Below are positions 18,123 through 26,513 of a stretch of DNA of 64,000 nt, one piece after another. The DNA is from Algibacter miyuki. GTDB lineage: Bacteria > Bacteroidota > Bacteroidia > Flavobacteriales > Flavobacteriaceae. Each line of letters starts with the position of its first letter. The first letter of the stretch is position 1. A program made the position numbers and the translations under genes. Below the pieces are notes generated by a model. The model saw nothing but the letters and a program-made list of their open reading frames with translations, did not search any database and was not told the DNA's origin. The stretch lies in the NCBI RefSeq assembly GCF_042427745.1, contig NZ_JBHMFA010000009.1. One strand, 5' to 3'.

Positions 18123-18881
18123 TTATTTAAAAATAATTTTTTTATTTGTTTTTCCTAGTTCCGAAACAACCTCCACAATGTAAACACCACTATTAATTGA
18201 AGGTATACTTAATATATTTGATTTAGCAACTCCAACACTTTTATTTAATACATGTTTACCAGATAATGAATACATATTGATATCGGCTTTGGTATTTAAT
18301 CCAACAATAGTGATTTCACTAGCATTAGATTGATATATTTTGATGTTTTCAAGATTTGAATCAAACTCATTAGTACCTAAAGTTGAACTATCAATATTAA
18401 CTTCAAAAAGTACATCAAAAGTAGTATATGGGACAGTGTTAAAATAAAGTGTACCACCGTTGTAATTAGGGGAAGGTGTTTCATCATAATGAAAATCACC
18501 AGATGAAAGATCAAATGTGTAGGTGTCTCCACCAATTAAGCTTATGTTGGCACTAGATAAATCAAAAGTGCTATACTCTGCATCTGTGTAAGCTGTAGTT
18601 TGGGTTATGCTTTGTGAGCTTATTGAACCCATTATATTTCCAGAAAATCCATCTCCTTCGTATATAGTAACAGTTATTCCAGATACATCTCTTGAGCCAA
18701 ATACTTTTAGGTTATTTAAGTCACCAGTACAACTAGCCTGAAAGCTTTGGCTCCATCTACCAAAACCACCAGCTTGAGTTCCGGATAGGTCATTATTGCC
18801 TGTGGAACATTGTTGTGCATGGCTATTATTGTTATAGGCTAATAAAAAAATAGTTAATAAAAAGAGTAATTTTTTTGTCAT
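18123..18881 (-). CDS. Secreted protein with type IX sorting domain
   Basis: 252 residues from the ATG at 18879-18881; a start further upstream would precede the clear signal peptide (MTKKLLFLLTIFLLAYNNNSHA). The middle is a beta-rich domain with Thr, Ser and Gly (about 25-175). The last 75 residues are a type A T9SS sorting domain: KIYQSNASEITI, LNTKADINMYSLSGKHV, and a terminal SGVYIVEV...KKIIFK. The protein is thus exported by Sec and then secreted and cell-surface attached by the type IX system. The middle domain function is unknown. Confidence 0.88.
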   Translation of the reverse strand: MTKKLLFLLTIFLLAYNNNSHAQQCSTGNNDLSGTQAGGFGRWSQSFQASCTGDLNNLKVFGSRDVSGITVTIYEGDGFSGNIMGSISSQSITQTTAYTDAEYSTFDLSSANISLIGGDTYTFDLSSGDFHYDETPSPNYNGGTLYFNTVPYTTFDVLFEVNIDSSTLGTNEFDSNLENIKIYQSNASEITIVGLNTKADINMYSLSGKHVLNKSVGVAKSNILSIPSINSGVYIVEVVSELGKTNKKIIFK

Positions 18882-19077
18882 TTTGGTTTGATTTAAAGGG
18901 TTATATTTTTTTGTAAAGAAACATAAAAGTAGTGTTATTTTCAATAATAAACGTTGAAAAGATAATCTTGTAAGAAATAAAAACTAAATATTGTTAATTT
19001 CGTCCGATAATCGATATGTTTAGTTTGTTTCGGTATTGTTATTTTAAATAACTAATTCATAAAACGATTAATAAAAA

Positions 19078-19195
19078 CTGAAATGAATTTCCTCTAACTA
19101 TGAGGAAAGTTCCAGTAGCCCCGCATTCCGTTGAGAATGTAAGCGAAACGAAAACTCTTAGCTTGATTAGAGTAGCAATGAAACAATAATTTCAG
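19078..19195 (+). ncRNA. Candidate folded RNA with four stems (class unknown)
   Basis: An outer stem CTGAAAT (19078-19084) with ATTTCAG (19189-19195) encloses three hairpins. The first runs 19085-19112: GAA/TTC plus TTTCCTC/GAGGAAA, ten pairs with one bulged G. The second is CATTC/GAATG (19124-19139). The third is ACTCT/AGAGT (19154-19173). This would make a multibranch RNA or DNA structure upstream of the small gene at 19303. No promoter or known riboswitch signature was recognised. Strand and identity are uncertain. Confidence 0.35.
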
Positions 19196-19302
19196 AAAAG
19201 CATTCGAATTATGCACTCAATCACAAAATAAAACAGGTGAAGCCCAAATTATCCAATCCAACCAAGCTTAACTTTAGTATCTTGCCTTAATAAAATATTA
19301 TT

Positions 19303-19527
19303 ATGAAAATAAACTTATTGTCTTGTGATGCTCAAAGACCAGATAGAAGAGCGATAGCTAAATGTATTGTCGAAATTTCAACAGGCATAGATGGCGGTTT
19401 GGCAAATGAATTTACAGATATCCTTTTAGAAGGTGATCCTGTAGATATTGAGCTGGACGATAAAAACACAGGTTCTGCTTTACGTGCTTTGCGAAAGCTT
19501 GATATTGATTACGAAATTGTAGAGTAA
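19303..19527 (+). CDS. Small protein resembling the ribosomal protein bL12 C-terminal domain
   Basis: 74 residues, ATG start. The pattern RRAIAKCIVEISTGIDGG...ANEFTDILLEGDPV...DDKNTGSALRALRKLDIDYEI can be aligned by eye with the bL12 C-terminal domain ([24 protein letters not shown]...EALKKALEEAGAEVEV). The order of secondary structure also agrees. It lacks the L12 N-terminal dimer domain, so it would not join the stalk in the normal way. Homology is inferred, not computed. It follows the structured region at 19.1 kb. Confidence 0.65.
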   Translation: MKINLLSCDAQRPDRRAIAKCIVEISTGIDGGLANEFTDILLEGDPVDIELDDKNTGSALRALRKLDIDYEIVE

Positions 19528-19703
19528 TTTTAATAGGTTTTCTAGACTTAGAAATCTAATGTTTTGTGTTTAATTTTGGTGTTAATTATTTGTTAATCAG
19601 GAGTTTGTTAAATTTGGTTAAAAAGGTTAAAACTATTTTAAATAGCATTTCAATCATGAAAAAAAGGTTTGCTTTGTTTCAAATAACAAATAAATTTTTA
19701 ATT

Positions 19704-20267
19704 ATGAAAAAAGTATTACTAGTTGCTGCGATGGCAGTTTTTTGGTTAACACAAGTGACTGCTCAAGATTTTCAATTTGGTGCTAAATTAGGGTTAAACT
19801 TTGCTTCAGTCAATGGCGATAACACCGACGGATTTGATGCGGTAACATCTTTTAATTACGGACTTGTGGCTGAGGTGCCACTTTCTGGAAAGTTTTCCTT
19901 TCAACCTGAGGTTTTATATTCTGGTCAAGGTTTTTCTTTGGGTTCTGATGAATCTGATACGGTTCAGTTAGATTATTTAACCGTGCCGTTAATGGGGAAG
20001 TATTACTTAACTAAAGGCTTAAGTTTAGAAGCCGGACCGCAAGTAGGCTTTTTAGTTTCTGCTAAGCAAGACGATGTTAATCTAAAAGATAGTTACAAAG
20101 GCTTAGATTTAGGTGTCAACTTTGGATTGGGCTATAAATTCGACAACGGACTTAATTTTTCAGCACGCTATAATGTAGGCTTATCAGATGTTAATGATGT
20201 TGATAGCTTTAATGAAAAATATAAAAACGGAGTTATGCAAGTGTCTATTGGTTACTTCTTTTTCTAA
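19704..20267 (+). CDS. Outer-membrane beta-barrel protein (porin-family like, PF13568 type)
   Basis: 187 residues from the ATG at 19704, chosen because it opens a clear signal peptide (MKKVLLVAAMAVFWLTQVTAQ); a longer frame from 19566 has no signal at its start. The mature part has alternating strands with GAKLGLNFASV, LSGKFSFQPEVLYSGQGF, LDYLTVPLMGKYYL, LEAGPQVGFLVSA and a C-terminal SIGYFFF, the pattern of small Bacteroidota outer-membrane barrels. A paralogue-like gene occurs at 29152. Function unknown. Confidence 0.88.
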   Translation: MKKVLLVAAMAVFWLTQVTAQDFQFGAKLGLNFASVNGDNTDGFDAVTSFNYGLVAEVPLSGKFSFQPEVLYSGQGFSLGSDESDTVQLDYLTVPLMGKYYLTKGLSLEAGPQVGFLVSAKQDDVNLKDSYKGLDLGVNFGLGYKFDNGLNFSARYNVGLSDVNDVDSFNEKYKNGVMQVSIGYFFF

Positions 20268-20290
20268 AAGATAGCATAAATAATATACTT

Positions 20291-20319
20291 AAAACCGAAG
20301 CCTAGTGTTTCGGTTTTTT
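20291..20319. terminator. Terminator between convergent genes
   Basis: AAAACCGAA (20291-20299), loop, TTCGGTTTT with extra T's (20309-20319). It serves the barrel gene on the plus strand and perhaps the exonuclease gene on the other side. Confidence 0.8.
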
Positions 20320-20323
20320 AGTT

Positions 20324-20989
20324 TTAGCCGTGTAGTAAATACCCCCATTTTAAATGCTTGCGTTTATCTAATCGGGAAAGGATTTTCAAAAATATCATAG
20401 CCGTTATTAAGGCATCGCCACTAGCAGTATGTCTATCTACTTTAGGTACGTTAAGTTCTTTGCATAAGTCGTCTAGCGAGTAATGCTTCTGCAAGGTGTC
20501 TTGATATATCTTATGTTTAGATTTTTTGAAGAGTACGCCGGTATCGATAAACCTGTTTTTTAGTTTTCCTAAACCGTTACGTAGCATCATTTCATTCATC
20601 ATGTTTTTATCAAAACCAGCATGGTGAGCTACAAGTACGCTGTTTTGAATGTATTCTAAAAAGGCTTTAATAGCTTCTAGTTCGGTTACTTTTTCATAAT
20701 CACCATTTTTCATGATACCATGAATTTTTACAGTTTCAGATTTAAAAATATCCTGATGTATATAAAGCTCAAAACTGTTACTTACAGGTATGGTTTTGTG
20801 AATAATAGATACCGCTCCAATAGATAGCACACGATCTTCCTTTTTATCAAAACCTGTAGTTTCTGTATCAAAAGCTACAAAGCGCGTATCCTCAATGGGG
20901 TCTTTAGATTTCTTTTTAAAACGCTCTAAATAGGCCAAATAAAATTCGGGATAATTGTCTTGTTTCTTATTAAACCAATTAAATACCAT
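20324..20989 (-). CDS. DnaQ-type 3'-5' exonuclease
   Basis: 221 residues. DEDDh exonuclease motifs: ExoI with Asp41 and Glu43 (FDTETTGF), ExoII with an Asp in HHAGFDKN, and ExoIII HTASGDA (His then Asp four residues later). It is a stand-alone proofreading-like nuclease. It starts one base after the DUF294 protein stop and is likely translated from the same transcript. Confidence 0.9.
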   Translation of the reverse strand: MVFNWFNKKQDNYPEFYLAYLERFKKKSKDPIEDTRFVAFDTETTGFDKKEDRVLSIGAVSIIHKTIPVSNSFELYIHQDIFKSETVKIHGIMKNGDYEKVTELEAIKAFLEYIQNSVLVAHHAGFDKNMMNEMMLRNGLGKLKNRFIDTGVLFKKSKHKIYQDTLQKHYSLDDLCKELNVPKVDRHTASGDALITAMIFLKILSRLDKRKHLKWGYLLHG

Positions 20990-20990
20990 T

Positions 20991-22904
20991 TTAGATAAAG
21001 TTTTTTAAATCGAAACGTAATTTTAAAGTTTCTTGTATATCGTGTATGGGTTTAAAACAGCGCTTTAATTTTAGTTTTTCTTCCTTAGTTAAAGTTTCTA
21101 GTTTTATAAATTTCCCGGAGTTGTTGTGCAATAAACCTTGTTTGGTTTTAAATTTAGATAAAGCCTTAAACGCATAAGCGCAAGACTCGTAAAGTTCTTT
21201 ATTATTCGGATCTATTTCTGCCATTTTTTCGAAACGCTCGTAAGTGCTGTTTACGTTTTTAATTTGATTGCTTAGTACCAGTAAGCGTGCGGCATCAATT
21301 AAGGGCATTAAACCACGGCTTTTAATATTAAACAAATCTTTCTGTTCGCCATTTTGTTCAACTAAAAATTGTTTAAAAATACCAAGTGGTGTAGGGCTTT
21401 TTACAGCTTCGCTACCCAAGAATTTATAGAAAAGGCTCGATCCGGATAAGGCTTCAAAAATACTTTCCGATAAGGTGTCTACTAATTTTTCATTACCATA
21501 AACACGAGAATAATCAAAGAAAATAGACGATAGTAAAATGGCTTTATCATCTGGACTTAAAATCCAATTCTGAAATTGTGTTTTCCATTTAGAAATCGAT
21601 TTACACCATTCTGGGTTAACCGCCATCATATCAGCTTCGCAATATTCAAAACCAATTTTATTAAGCGATTTGGTTACATATTTAGCCAGTTGCAAAAAGT
21701 AAGCTTGAGTTTCTTCATACTTATCTTCAGGAACATCTTCAAACACTAAAGCATTGTCTTGATCTGTAAACAATAGCTGTTCTCTTCTGCCTTGGCTACC
21801 TAGCGCGAGCCAAGAAAAAGCAACTGGAGGTTCGGTTGGCATTTTCTTTAAAGCAATTTCAATGGCACGAATGGTTACGGCATCATTAATTTCCGAAATA
21901 ACATTAATAATATGTGTTAACGGAATGTTTTGTTCTAAATAACTTTTAAGTAAAGTGTTTGCTTTTAAGCGCGCTATACGTAGCTTTTTAGTACGGTTGG
22001 CACGTTTTATTTCTTTTAAAATTACCGAAGGCGTGTTTCCTAAAGTCACCAAAACATCATGGTGTGTAAGTACACCAATAAGGCGAGAGTTTACCGTACC
22101 ATCTTTGGTGATACACAAATGACCAATACTGTTTTTAATCATTTTTAGTTGGCCATCGGCAACCGTTAAATCTTTTTTAGCCGTAATTACCGGCGAACTC
22201 ATAATGTTGGTAACCGCTGTGGTAATCGGGAATTTACCCGTTGCAATTTTGTTTTTTATATCGCTATTGGTAATAATTCCAACAGGTTTTTTATTGTCCA
22301 CAACAATAATACAACCAATTTTATGGGTACACATTAGGCTAGCAGCCTCTTGTAGTGTAGCTGTTTTAGCACAGGTAATTGGTGTTTTGGTATAGTTTGC
22401 CGTTTGGAAATTTACAATGTCTTGCGAGGTATTTGGTAGGTAATCTTTAAAAATGGCATTGTTTTCCTCGGTAGTGTAAGAGTCGTATGCATTTGTTGCA
22501 AAAGCCGTAATAAGGTATTTGTAAACCTTCGCATTATTCTCTGTAGCACTTTGGAAATTTTTAATAGGCAAGGCGTAAATAATAGTTTCCTCGTTTGCCG
22601 TAGCCGTTAATTTGTAATTTTCGCGCGCAATAAGTGGGCGCACGCCAAAAATATCGCCAGTATCATTAATAGTAACCAATTCTTGCGTGTCGTTTTCTGT
22701 GTGAAACAAGCTAATAGCACCCGCGCGCACAATATAGAAATACTCGTTTGCTGGCTGGTCTGCCTTAAATAAAGTGTCACCTTTTTCTAGATACACAATA
22801 ACCACCTGCTCGGCAATTTCTAAAAGCTTTTTAAACTTTATTAAATCGAAGGGCGGATAAATTTTTAAGAAATCGCAAACACGTTCAGCAATCGAGTTTT
22901 TCAT
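20991..22904 (-). CDS. Cyclic-nucleotide-binding / CBS / DUF294 nucleotidyltransferase-like protein
   Basis: 637 residues in the order: cyclic-nucleotide-binding-type domain (about 20-135), paired CBS domains (about 165-290), DUF294 nucleotidyltransferase domain with the motif LGSQGRREQLLFTDQDNAL (about 365-385), and a C-terminal DUF294 domain. The GS...D.D motif is that of pol-beta-type nucleotidyltransferases, suggesting UMP- or AMP-transfer signalling. It sits between the FAH gene and an exonuclease in one operon. Substrate protein unknown. Confidence 0.9.
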   Translation of the reverse strand: MKNSIAERVCDFLKIYPPFDLIKFKKLLEIAEQVVIVYLEKGDTLFKADQPANEYFYIVRAGAISLFHTENDTQELVTINDTGDIFGVRPLIARENYKLTATANEETIIYALPIKNFQSATENNAKVYKYLITAFATNAYDSYTTEENNAIFKDYLPNTSQDIVNFQTANYTKTPITCAKTATLQEAASLMCTHKIGCIIVVDNKKPVGIITNSDIKNKIATGKFPITTAVTNIMSSPVITAKKDLTVADGQLKMIKNSIGHLCITKDGTVNSRLIGVLTHHDVLVTLGNTPSVILKEIKRANRTKKLRIARLKANTLLKSYLEQNIPLTHIINVISEINDAVTIRAIEIALKKMPTEPPVAFSWLALGSQGRREQLLFTDQDNALVFEDVPEDKYEETQAYFLQLAKYVTKSLNKIGFEYCEADMMAVNPEWCKSISKWKTQFQNWILSPDDKAILLSSIFFDYSRVYGNEKLVDTLSESIFEALSGSSLFYKFLGSEAVKSPTPLGIFKQFLVEQNGEQKDLFNIKSRGLMPLIDAARLLVLSNQIKNVNSTYERFEKMAEIDPNNKELYESCAYAFKALSKFKTKQGLLHNNSGKFIKLETLTKEEKLKLKRCFKPIHDIQETLKLRFDLKNFI

Positions 22905-22926
22905 AAGTTTGTTTTCGGTGTAAAAT

Positions 22927-23541
22927 TTATATTAATTTAAAATCTAAAAGTAATTCACCTTCAATCGATGCTTGTAAATGGTCGCCTTTTTCGTTTAATC
23001 CTGCACCTTCAGCTGGTGTTCCTGTAAAAATTATATCGCCAGGGTTTAAAGTCATATAAGTAGACACGAAGCTAATAATTTCAGCAAAATTATAAATCAT
23101 AAAATCGGTGTTTCCAACCTGTTTTTGCGCGCCATTTATTTTTAAATCAAAATTAATGTCGCTCAAATCTTTAAACTCAGAAACCGATTTAAAACTTGAA
23201 ATTGGCGATGCACCATCAAAACCTTTTGCCAGTGTCCAAGGGCCTTTGTTTTCACGACTTGCCGCAAGTACATCCTTTGCAGTATAATCAATACCAACCC
23301 CAATTTCAGAAATATAATCGTTAGCATCTGCTAAAGCAATATCCTTTCCTGTTTTTCCAATTTTCACAACTAATTCCACCTCGTAAGCCAATTTTGTTGT
23401 AATAGCCGGAAAAACCACATCGGCATTATCGGTAACAACAGAGCTGTCCGGTTTCGTAAAAATCACTTGCGCACCCGTTTTAATCGCGCTAATTTCAGCC
23501 TTATTAATCACGTAATTCTTTCCAATACCAATAACTTTCAT
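22927..23541 (-). CDS. Fumarylacetoacetate hydrolase family protein
   Basis: 204 residues of the FAH fold, short form like the acylpyruvase/oxaloacetate tautomerase group. Visible motifs include IGKNY near the N-terminus, YEVELVVKIGKTG (metal-binding Glu), IGVGIDYTAKDV, and GDIIFTGTPAG-like GTPAEGAG near residue 180. It would hydrolyse or tautomerise acylpyruvate-type metabolites. It is the first gene of the minus operon with DUF294 and exonuclease genes. Confidence 0.9.
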   Translation of the reverse strand: MKVIGIGKNYVINKAEISAIKTGAQVIFTKPDSSVVTDNADVVFPAITTKLAYEVELVVKIGKTGKDIALADANDYISEIGVGIDYTAKDVLAASRENKGPWTLAKGFDGASPISSFKSVSEFKDLSDINFDLKINGAQKQVGNTDFMIYNFAEIISFVSTYMTLNPGDIIFTGTPAEGAGLNEKGDHLQASIEGELLLDFKLI

Positions 23542-23629
23542 GTGTTTAGTTTTAAGTTTTTAATTTAGTTTAACAAAAAATAAAAGTAGTAAATAAGCCG
23601 TTCAAAAAAGGGTTTTCATTAAATAATTT

Positions 23630-23734
23630 GGGCGTTACCACAAGGGTGGGGCTTTTCGCAGTCGCTTTTTTGTGTTGCATAGGCGCAACCACACAAAAAG
23701 AGCTCCAACAAATGCTTCAATCCCTAACGCGGGC
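23630..23734 (+). repeat. Palindromic intergenic element, copy C (short type)
   Basis: Starts GGGCGTTACC and ends CCCTAACGCGGGC as in long copies, but both cores are diverged. The interior is a hairpin: CTTTTTTGTGTTG pairs with CAACCACACAAAAAG. It lies between the divergent starts of the FAH gene and the ABC exporter gene. The rest of 23542-23873 holds only presumed promoter DNA. Confidence 0.7.
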
Positions 23735-23873
23735 TAGTCTGTTAAATTAAAACTTAGAGCTCGGTGTAATGTAAATATGTTAGGTTTTGTTAAAAAAAGT
23801 AAATGAAAATATGTCATAATCTCCACATGTGGTATCTTTATTGACTTGTATTCTCAATATACTAAAAATTCAC

Positions 23874-25646
23874 ATGCAACACCTTAAAGAATCCGAATCA
23901 CCCAAAGATAAAACGAAACAAAAAGTTACCATGGCGCAAGCCTTTAAAACCATTATTTGGCCGCGCCGGAAATTGGTTTTATTAGGTTTATTATTAATTG
24001 TAATTCGCAGTTTGGCGGGTTTAGTATTGCCATGGCAAAGTAAAGTTTTACTAGATGATGTTGTGCCAAGTAAAGACATCTCATTATTATACAATTTAAT
24101 AGGTATCGTTATTGCGGCTATTACAGTACAAGCGGTAACCTCGTTTTTACTAACACAAATTTTGAGCGTACAAGCGCAATATTTAATAAGCGAATTACGT
24201 GCACAGGTACAGAAAAAAGTGCTTTCACTGCCTATTAGCTTTTTCGATAATACTAAATCTGGTGCTTTAGTATCTCGAATTATGAGTGATGTAGAAGGTG
24301 TGCGTAATTTAATCGGTACTGGATTAGTACAGCTTGTTGGCGGATCGTTTACAGCGGTTGTGTCACTTATTATTTTAATCGATTTAAATCCTTGGATGAC
24401 GCTTTTTGTGTTTGTCCCTTTATCCATTTTTGGATATATCGCGCTTAGAGCTTTTAAATATATTCGACCTATTTTTAGAAAACGCGGAAAAATTAACGCT
24501 GAGGTAAAAGGTAGACTTACCGAAACACTTGCTGGTGTGCGCGTAATAAAAGCTTTTAATGCTGAGGAACAAGAAAATATTGTTTTTGAAAAAGGCGTTG
24601 ATAAATTATTTCAGAATGTAAAAAAGAGTTTAACCGCAACGGCTTTAATGACGAGTTCTTCGACCTTTTTAATAGGTGTTGCCACCACAGGTATTATGGG
24701 GATTGGTGGTTATTATATGATTTTAGGAGAAATGACCACTGGGGAATTTCTTTTCTTCACCTTAGTTCTTGGTTTTATGATTGCGCCTATTGTACAAATG
24801 AGTAATATTGGTAGTCAACTTACCGAAGCTTTGGCTGGTTTAGATCGTACCGAAGAGCTTATGAATATGACAGCCGAAGAAGATAATGAAGCGCGAAGCA
24901 TAGAGCTTAATACATTAAAAGGTGATATAGAATTTAAGGATGTGTCGTTCTCATATGAGGAAGGAAAAGAGGTCTTACATAATATTAATTTTAAAGCGCC
25001 AGCAGGTTCTGTAACAGCTTTAGTTGGTAGTTCGGGATCTGGTAAATCGACTATAGCAGGACTTTCAGCAACGTTTTTAACACCTCAAAAAGGTCAGGTG
25101 ACTATTGATAGTCAAGATTTATCTAAAGTCAGGTTAAGTAGTTATCGCCAGCATTTAGGTGTGGTTCTTCAAGATGAGTTTTTGTTTGAAGGTAGTATTA
25201 GGCAAAACATTATGTTTCCGAGACCAAACGCTACAGAAGCCGAATTACAAAATGCTGTAAAAGCGGCTTATGTTAATGAGTTTACAGATAGATTCGACGA
25301 CGGATTAGAAACTTTAATAGGGGAGCGTGGTGTAAAACTTTCTGGCGGACAACGTCAACGTTTGGCTATTGCGCGTGCTATTCTTGCAAATCCGAAGGTT
25401 ATTATTTTAGATGAAGCAACCTCGAGTTTAGATACCGAAAGTGAAGCTTTAATTCAGAAGAGTTTATCAGAATTAATAAAAGATAGAACCACCATAGTTA
25501 TTGCACACCGTTTAAGTACAATTCGTAAAGCCGATCAAATTTTGGTTATCGAAGCCGGCCATGTTGTAGAACGTGGCACGCACGATGAACTGATTGCATT
25601 AGGTGGGCGTTATTATGATTTATACACATACCAAGCAAAAATTTAA
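23874..25646 (+). CDS. ABC-type exporter (fused membrane and ATPase domains)
   Basis: 590 residues from the ATG at 23874; an upstream GTG at 23829 adds 15 residues of unlikely leader. Six TM helices (about 30-310) precede the ATPase with Walker A GSSGSGKST (about 390), signature LSGGQRQR (about 503) and Walker B VIILDEATSSLD. This is the MsbA/LmrA-type half-transporter, acting as a homodimer for lipid or drug-like substrates. The DinB protein gene starts three bases after its stop, so they are co-transcribed. Confidence 0.92.
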   Translation: MQHLKESESPKDKTKQKVTMAQAFKTIIWPRRKLVLLGLLLIVIRSLAGLVLPWQSKVLLDDVVPSKDISLLYNLIGIVIAAITVQAVTSFLLTQILSVQAQYLISELRAQVQKKVLSLPISFFDNTKSGALVSRIMSDVEGVRNLIGTGLVQLVGGSFTAVVSLIILIDLNPWMTLFVFVPLSIFGYIALRAFKYIRPIFRKRGKINAEVKGRLTETLAGVRVIKAFNAEEQENIVFEKGVDKLFQNVKKSLTATALMTSSSTFLIGVATTGIMGIGGYYMILGEMTTGEFLFFTLVLGFMIAPIVQMSNIGSQLTEALAGLDRTEELMNMTAEEDNEARSIELNTLKGDIEFKDVSFSYEEGKEVLHNINFKAPAGSVTALVGSSGSGKSTIAGLSATFLTPQKGQVTIDSQDLSKVRLSSYRQHLGVVLQDEFLFEGSIRQNIMFPRPNATEAELQNAVKAAYVNEFTDRFDDGLETLIGERGVKLSGGQRQRLAIARAILANPKVIILDEATSSLDTESEALIQKSLSELIKDRTTIVIAHRLSTIRKADQILVIEAGHVVERGTHDELIALGGRYYDLYTYQAKI

Positions 25647-25649
25647 TAC

Positions 25650-26168
25650 ATGAAAGTAAGCGATTTAAGAAGGACTGAGTATCACGAGTATTACGCAGGC
25701 TATATAGGTAAGGTGCCAAAAACCTGGACACTAAAAAAAGGTTTTGATTTAGGTAAAACAGAAGTCGTTGATTTTTTTAAAGCTGTACCAAACGATAAAT
25801 TGGAATACCGTTATGCCGAAAATAAATGGACCGTAAAAGAAGTGTTTCAGCACATTATAGATACCGAGCGTGTTATGGCGTATCGTTGTTTTAGAATGGC
25901 GCGTCACGATGCTACGGCTATGGCAGGCTTTGAGCAGGACGATTATATTAAACCTTCTAAAGCAAACCAAAAATCTATGGATATCTTGGTAAACGAATAT
26001 TTAAGCGTTCGCCAAAGTACAAATGCCTTAATACAGAGTTTAAGCGACGAAGATCTAGAATTTGTAGGGAATGCTAACGGAGCGGCAATGTCGGCAAGAG
26101 CAGTCGCCTTTATGATCTTAGGACACGAAATCTGGCATATAGATATCATAAAAGCGTTGTATTTGTAA
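25650..26168 (+). CDS. DinB family protein
   Basis: 172 residues with a four-helix DinB-like pattern: KWTVKEVFQHIIDTERVMAYRC at about 69-90 with the metal-binding His in HIIDTE, and a terminal GHEIWHIDIIK motif that provides the other two His ligands. DinB-superfamily members bind a metal and include thiol transferases. The substrate is unknown. It overlaps functionally with the ABC exporter operon by position only. Confidence 0.88.
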   Translation: MKVSDLRRTEYHEYYAGYIGKVPKTWTLKKGFDLGKTEVVDFFKAVPNDKLEYRYAENKWTVKEVFQHIIDTERVMAYRCFRMARHDATAMAGFEQDDYIKPSKANQKSMDILVNEYLSVRQSTNALIQSLSDEDLEFVGNANGAAMSARAVAFMILGHEIWHIDIIKALYL

Positions 26169-26184
26169 TTTAAAATATCAATTT

Positions 26185-26213
26185 TAAGACACTTTCTTGT
26201 TTTTAGTGTTTTA
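26185..26213 (+). terminator. Weak hairpin after the DinB gene
   Basis: TAAGACACT (26185-26193) pairs with AGTGTTTTA (26205-26213), one G-U pair. No strong T run follows, so terminator strength is doubtful. Confidence 0.4.
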
Positions 26214-26348
26214 GAGCATGTTTAGTAGTTGGTTAAATTGGATTTAAGGTGCTTTTTAAGAGATTTAAGACGTTTTTTAATAATTAACAAATGTTAATAA
26301 TTATTGAGTGAAGTCGATAAAGTGTATTTAAAATGCCATTTTAATTCG

Positions 26349-26393
26349 TATATTTGTTTGTATTCAAAAGGATGCTCGATAGCATCTTTTTTT
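26349..26393 (+). promoter_or_regulatory. -7 box followed at once by a terminator hairpin, upstream of gyrB
   Basis: TATATTTG (26349-26356) matches the -7 consensus exactly, though no TTG lies at the usual -33 distance. About ten bases later AAAGGATGCT (26367-26376) pairs with AGCATCTTTT (26381-26390), closed by a T run to 26393. The pair could be a promoter with an early attenuator, or simply a terminator for the upstream operon. The rest of 26214-26513 holds nothing else recognised. Confidence 0.45.
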
Positions 26394-26513
26394 ATGCTAA
26401 TGAAATACTGAATCTTTTTTATAGAATTAAAAAATAGATGGTCAGAATTTCATTAATCCTGTATAAAAAGCAGGGTCTCATATTAATAATAAAATAATAT
26501 CAATTCATAATTT

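Noticed and set aside
19078..19195. RNase P RNA because of GAGGAAAGT
   Set aside because: Only the short GAGGAAAG string matches; the other conserved RNase P blocks are not present and the stretch is too short.
23870..24427. 185-codon minus-strand frame inside the ABC exporter
   Set aside because: Overlaps the clear membrane domain of the exporter, no homology or start signal.
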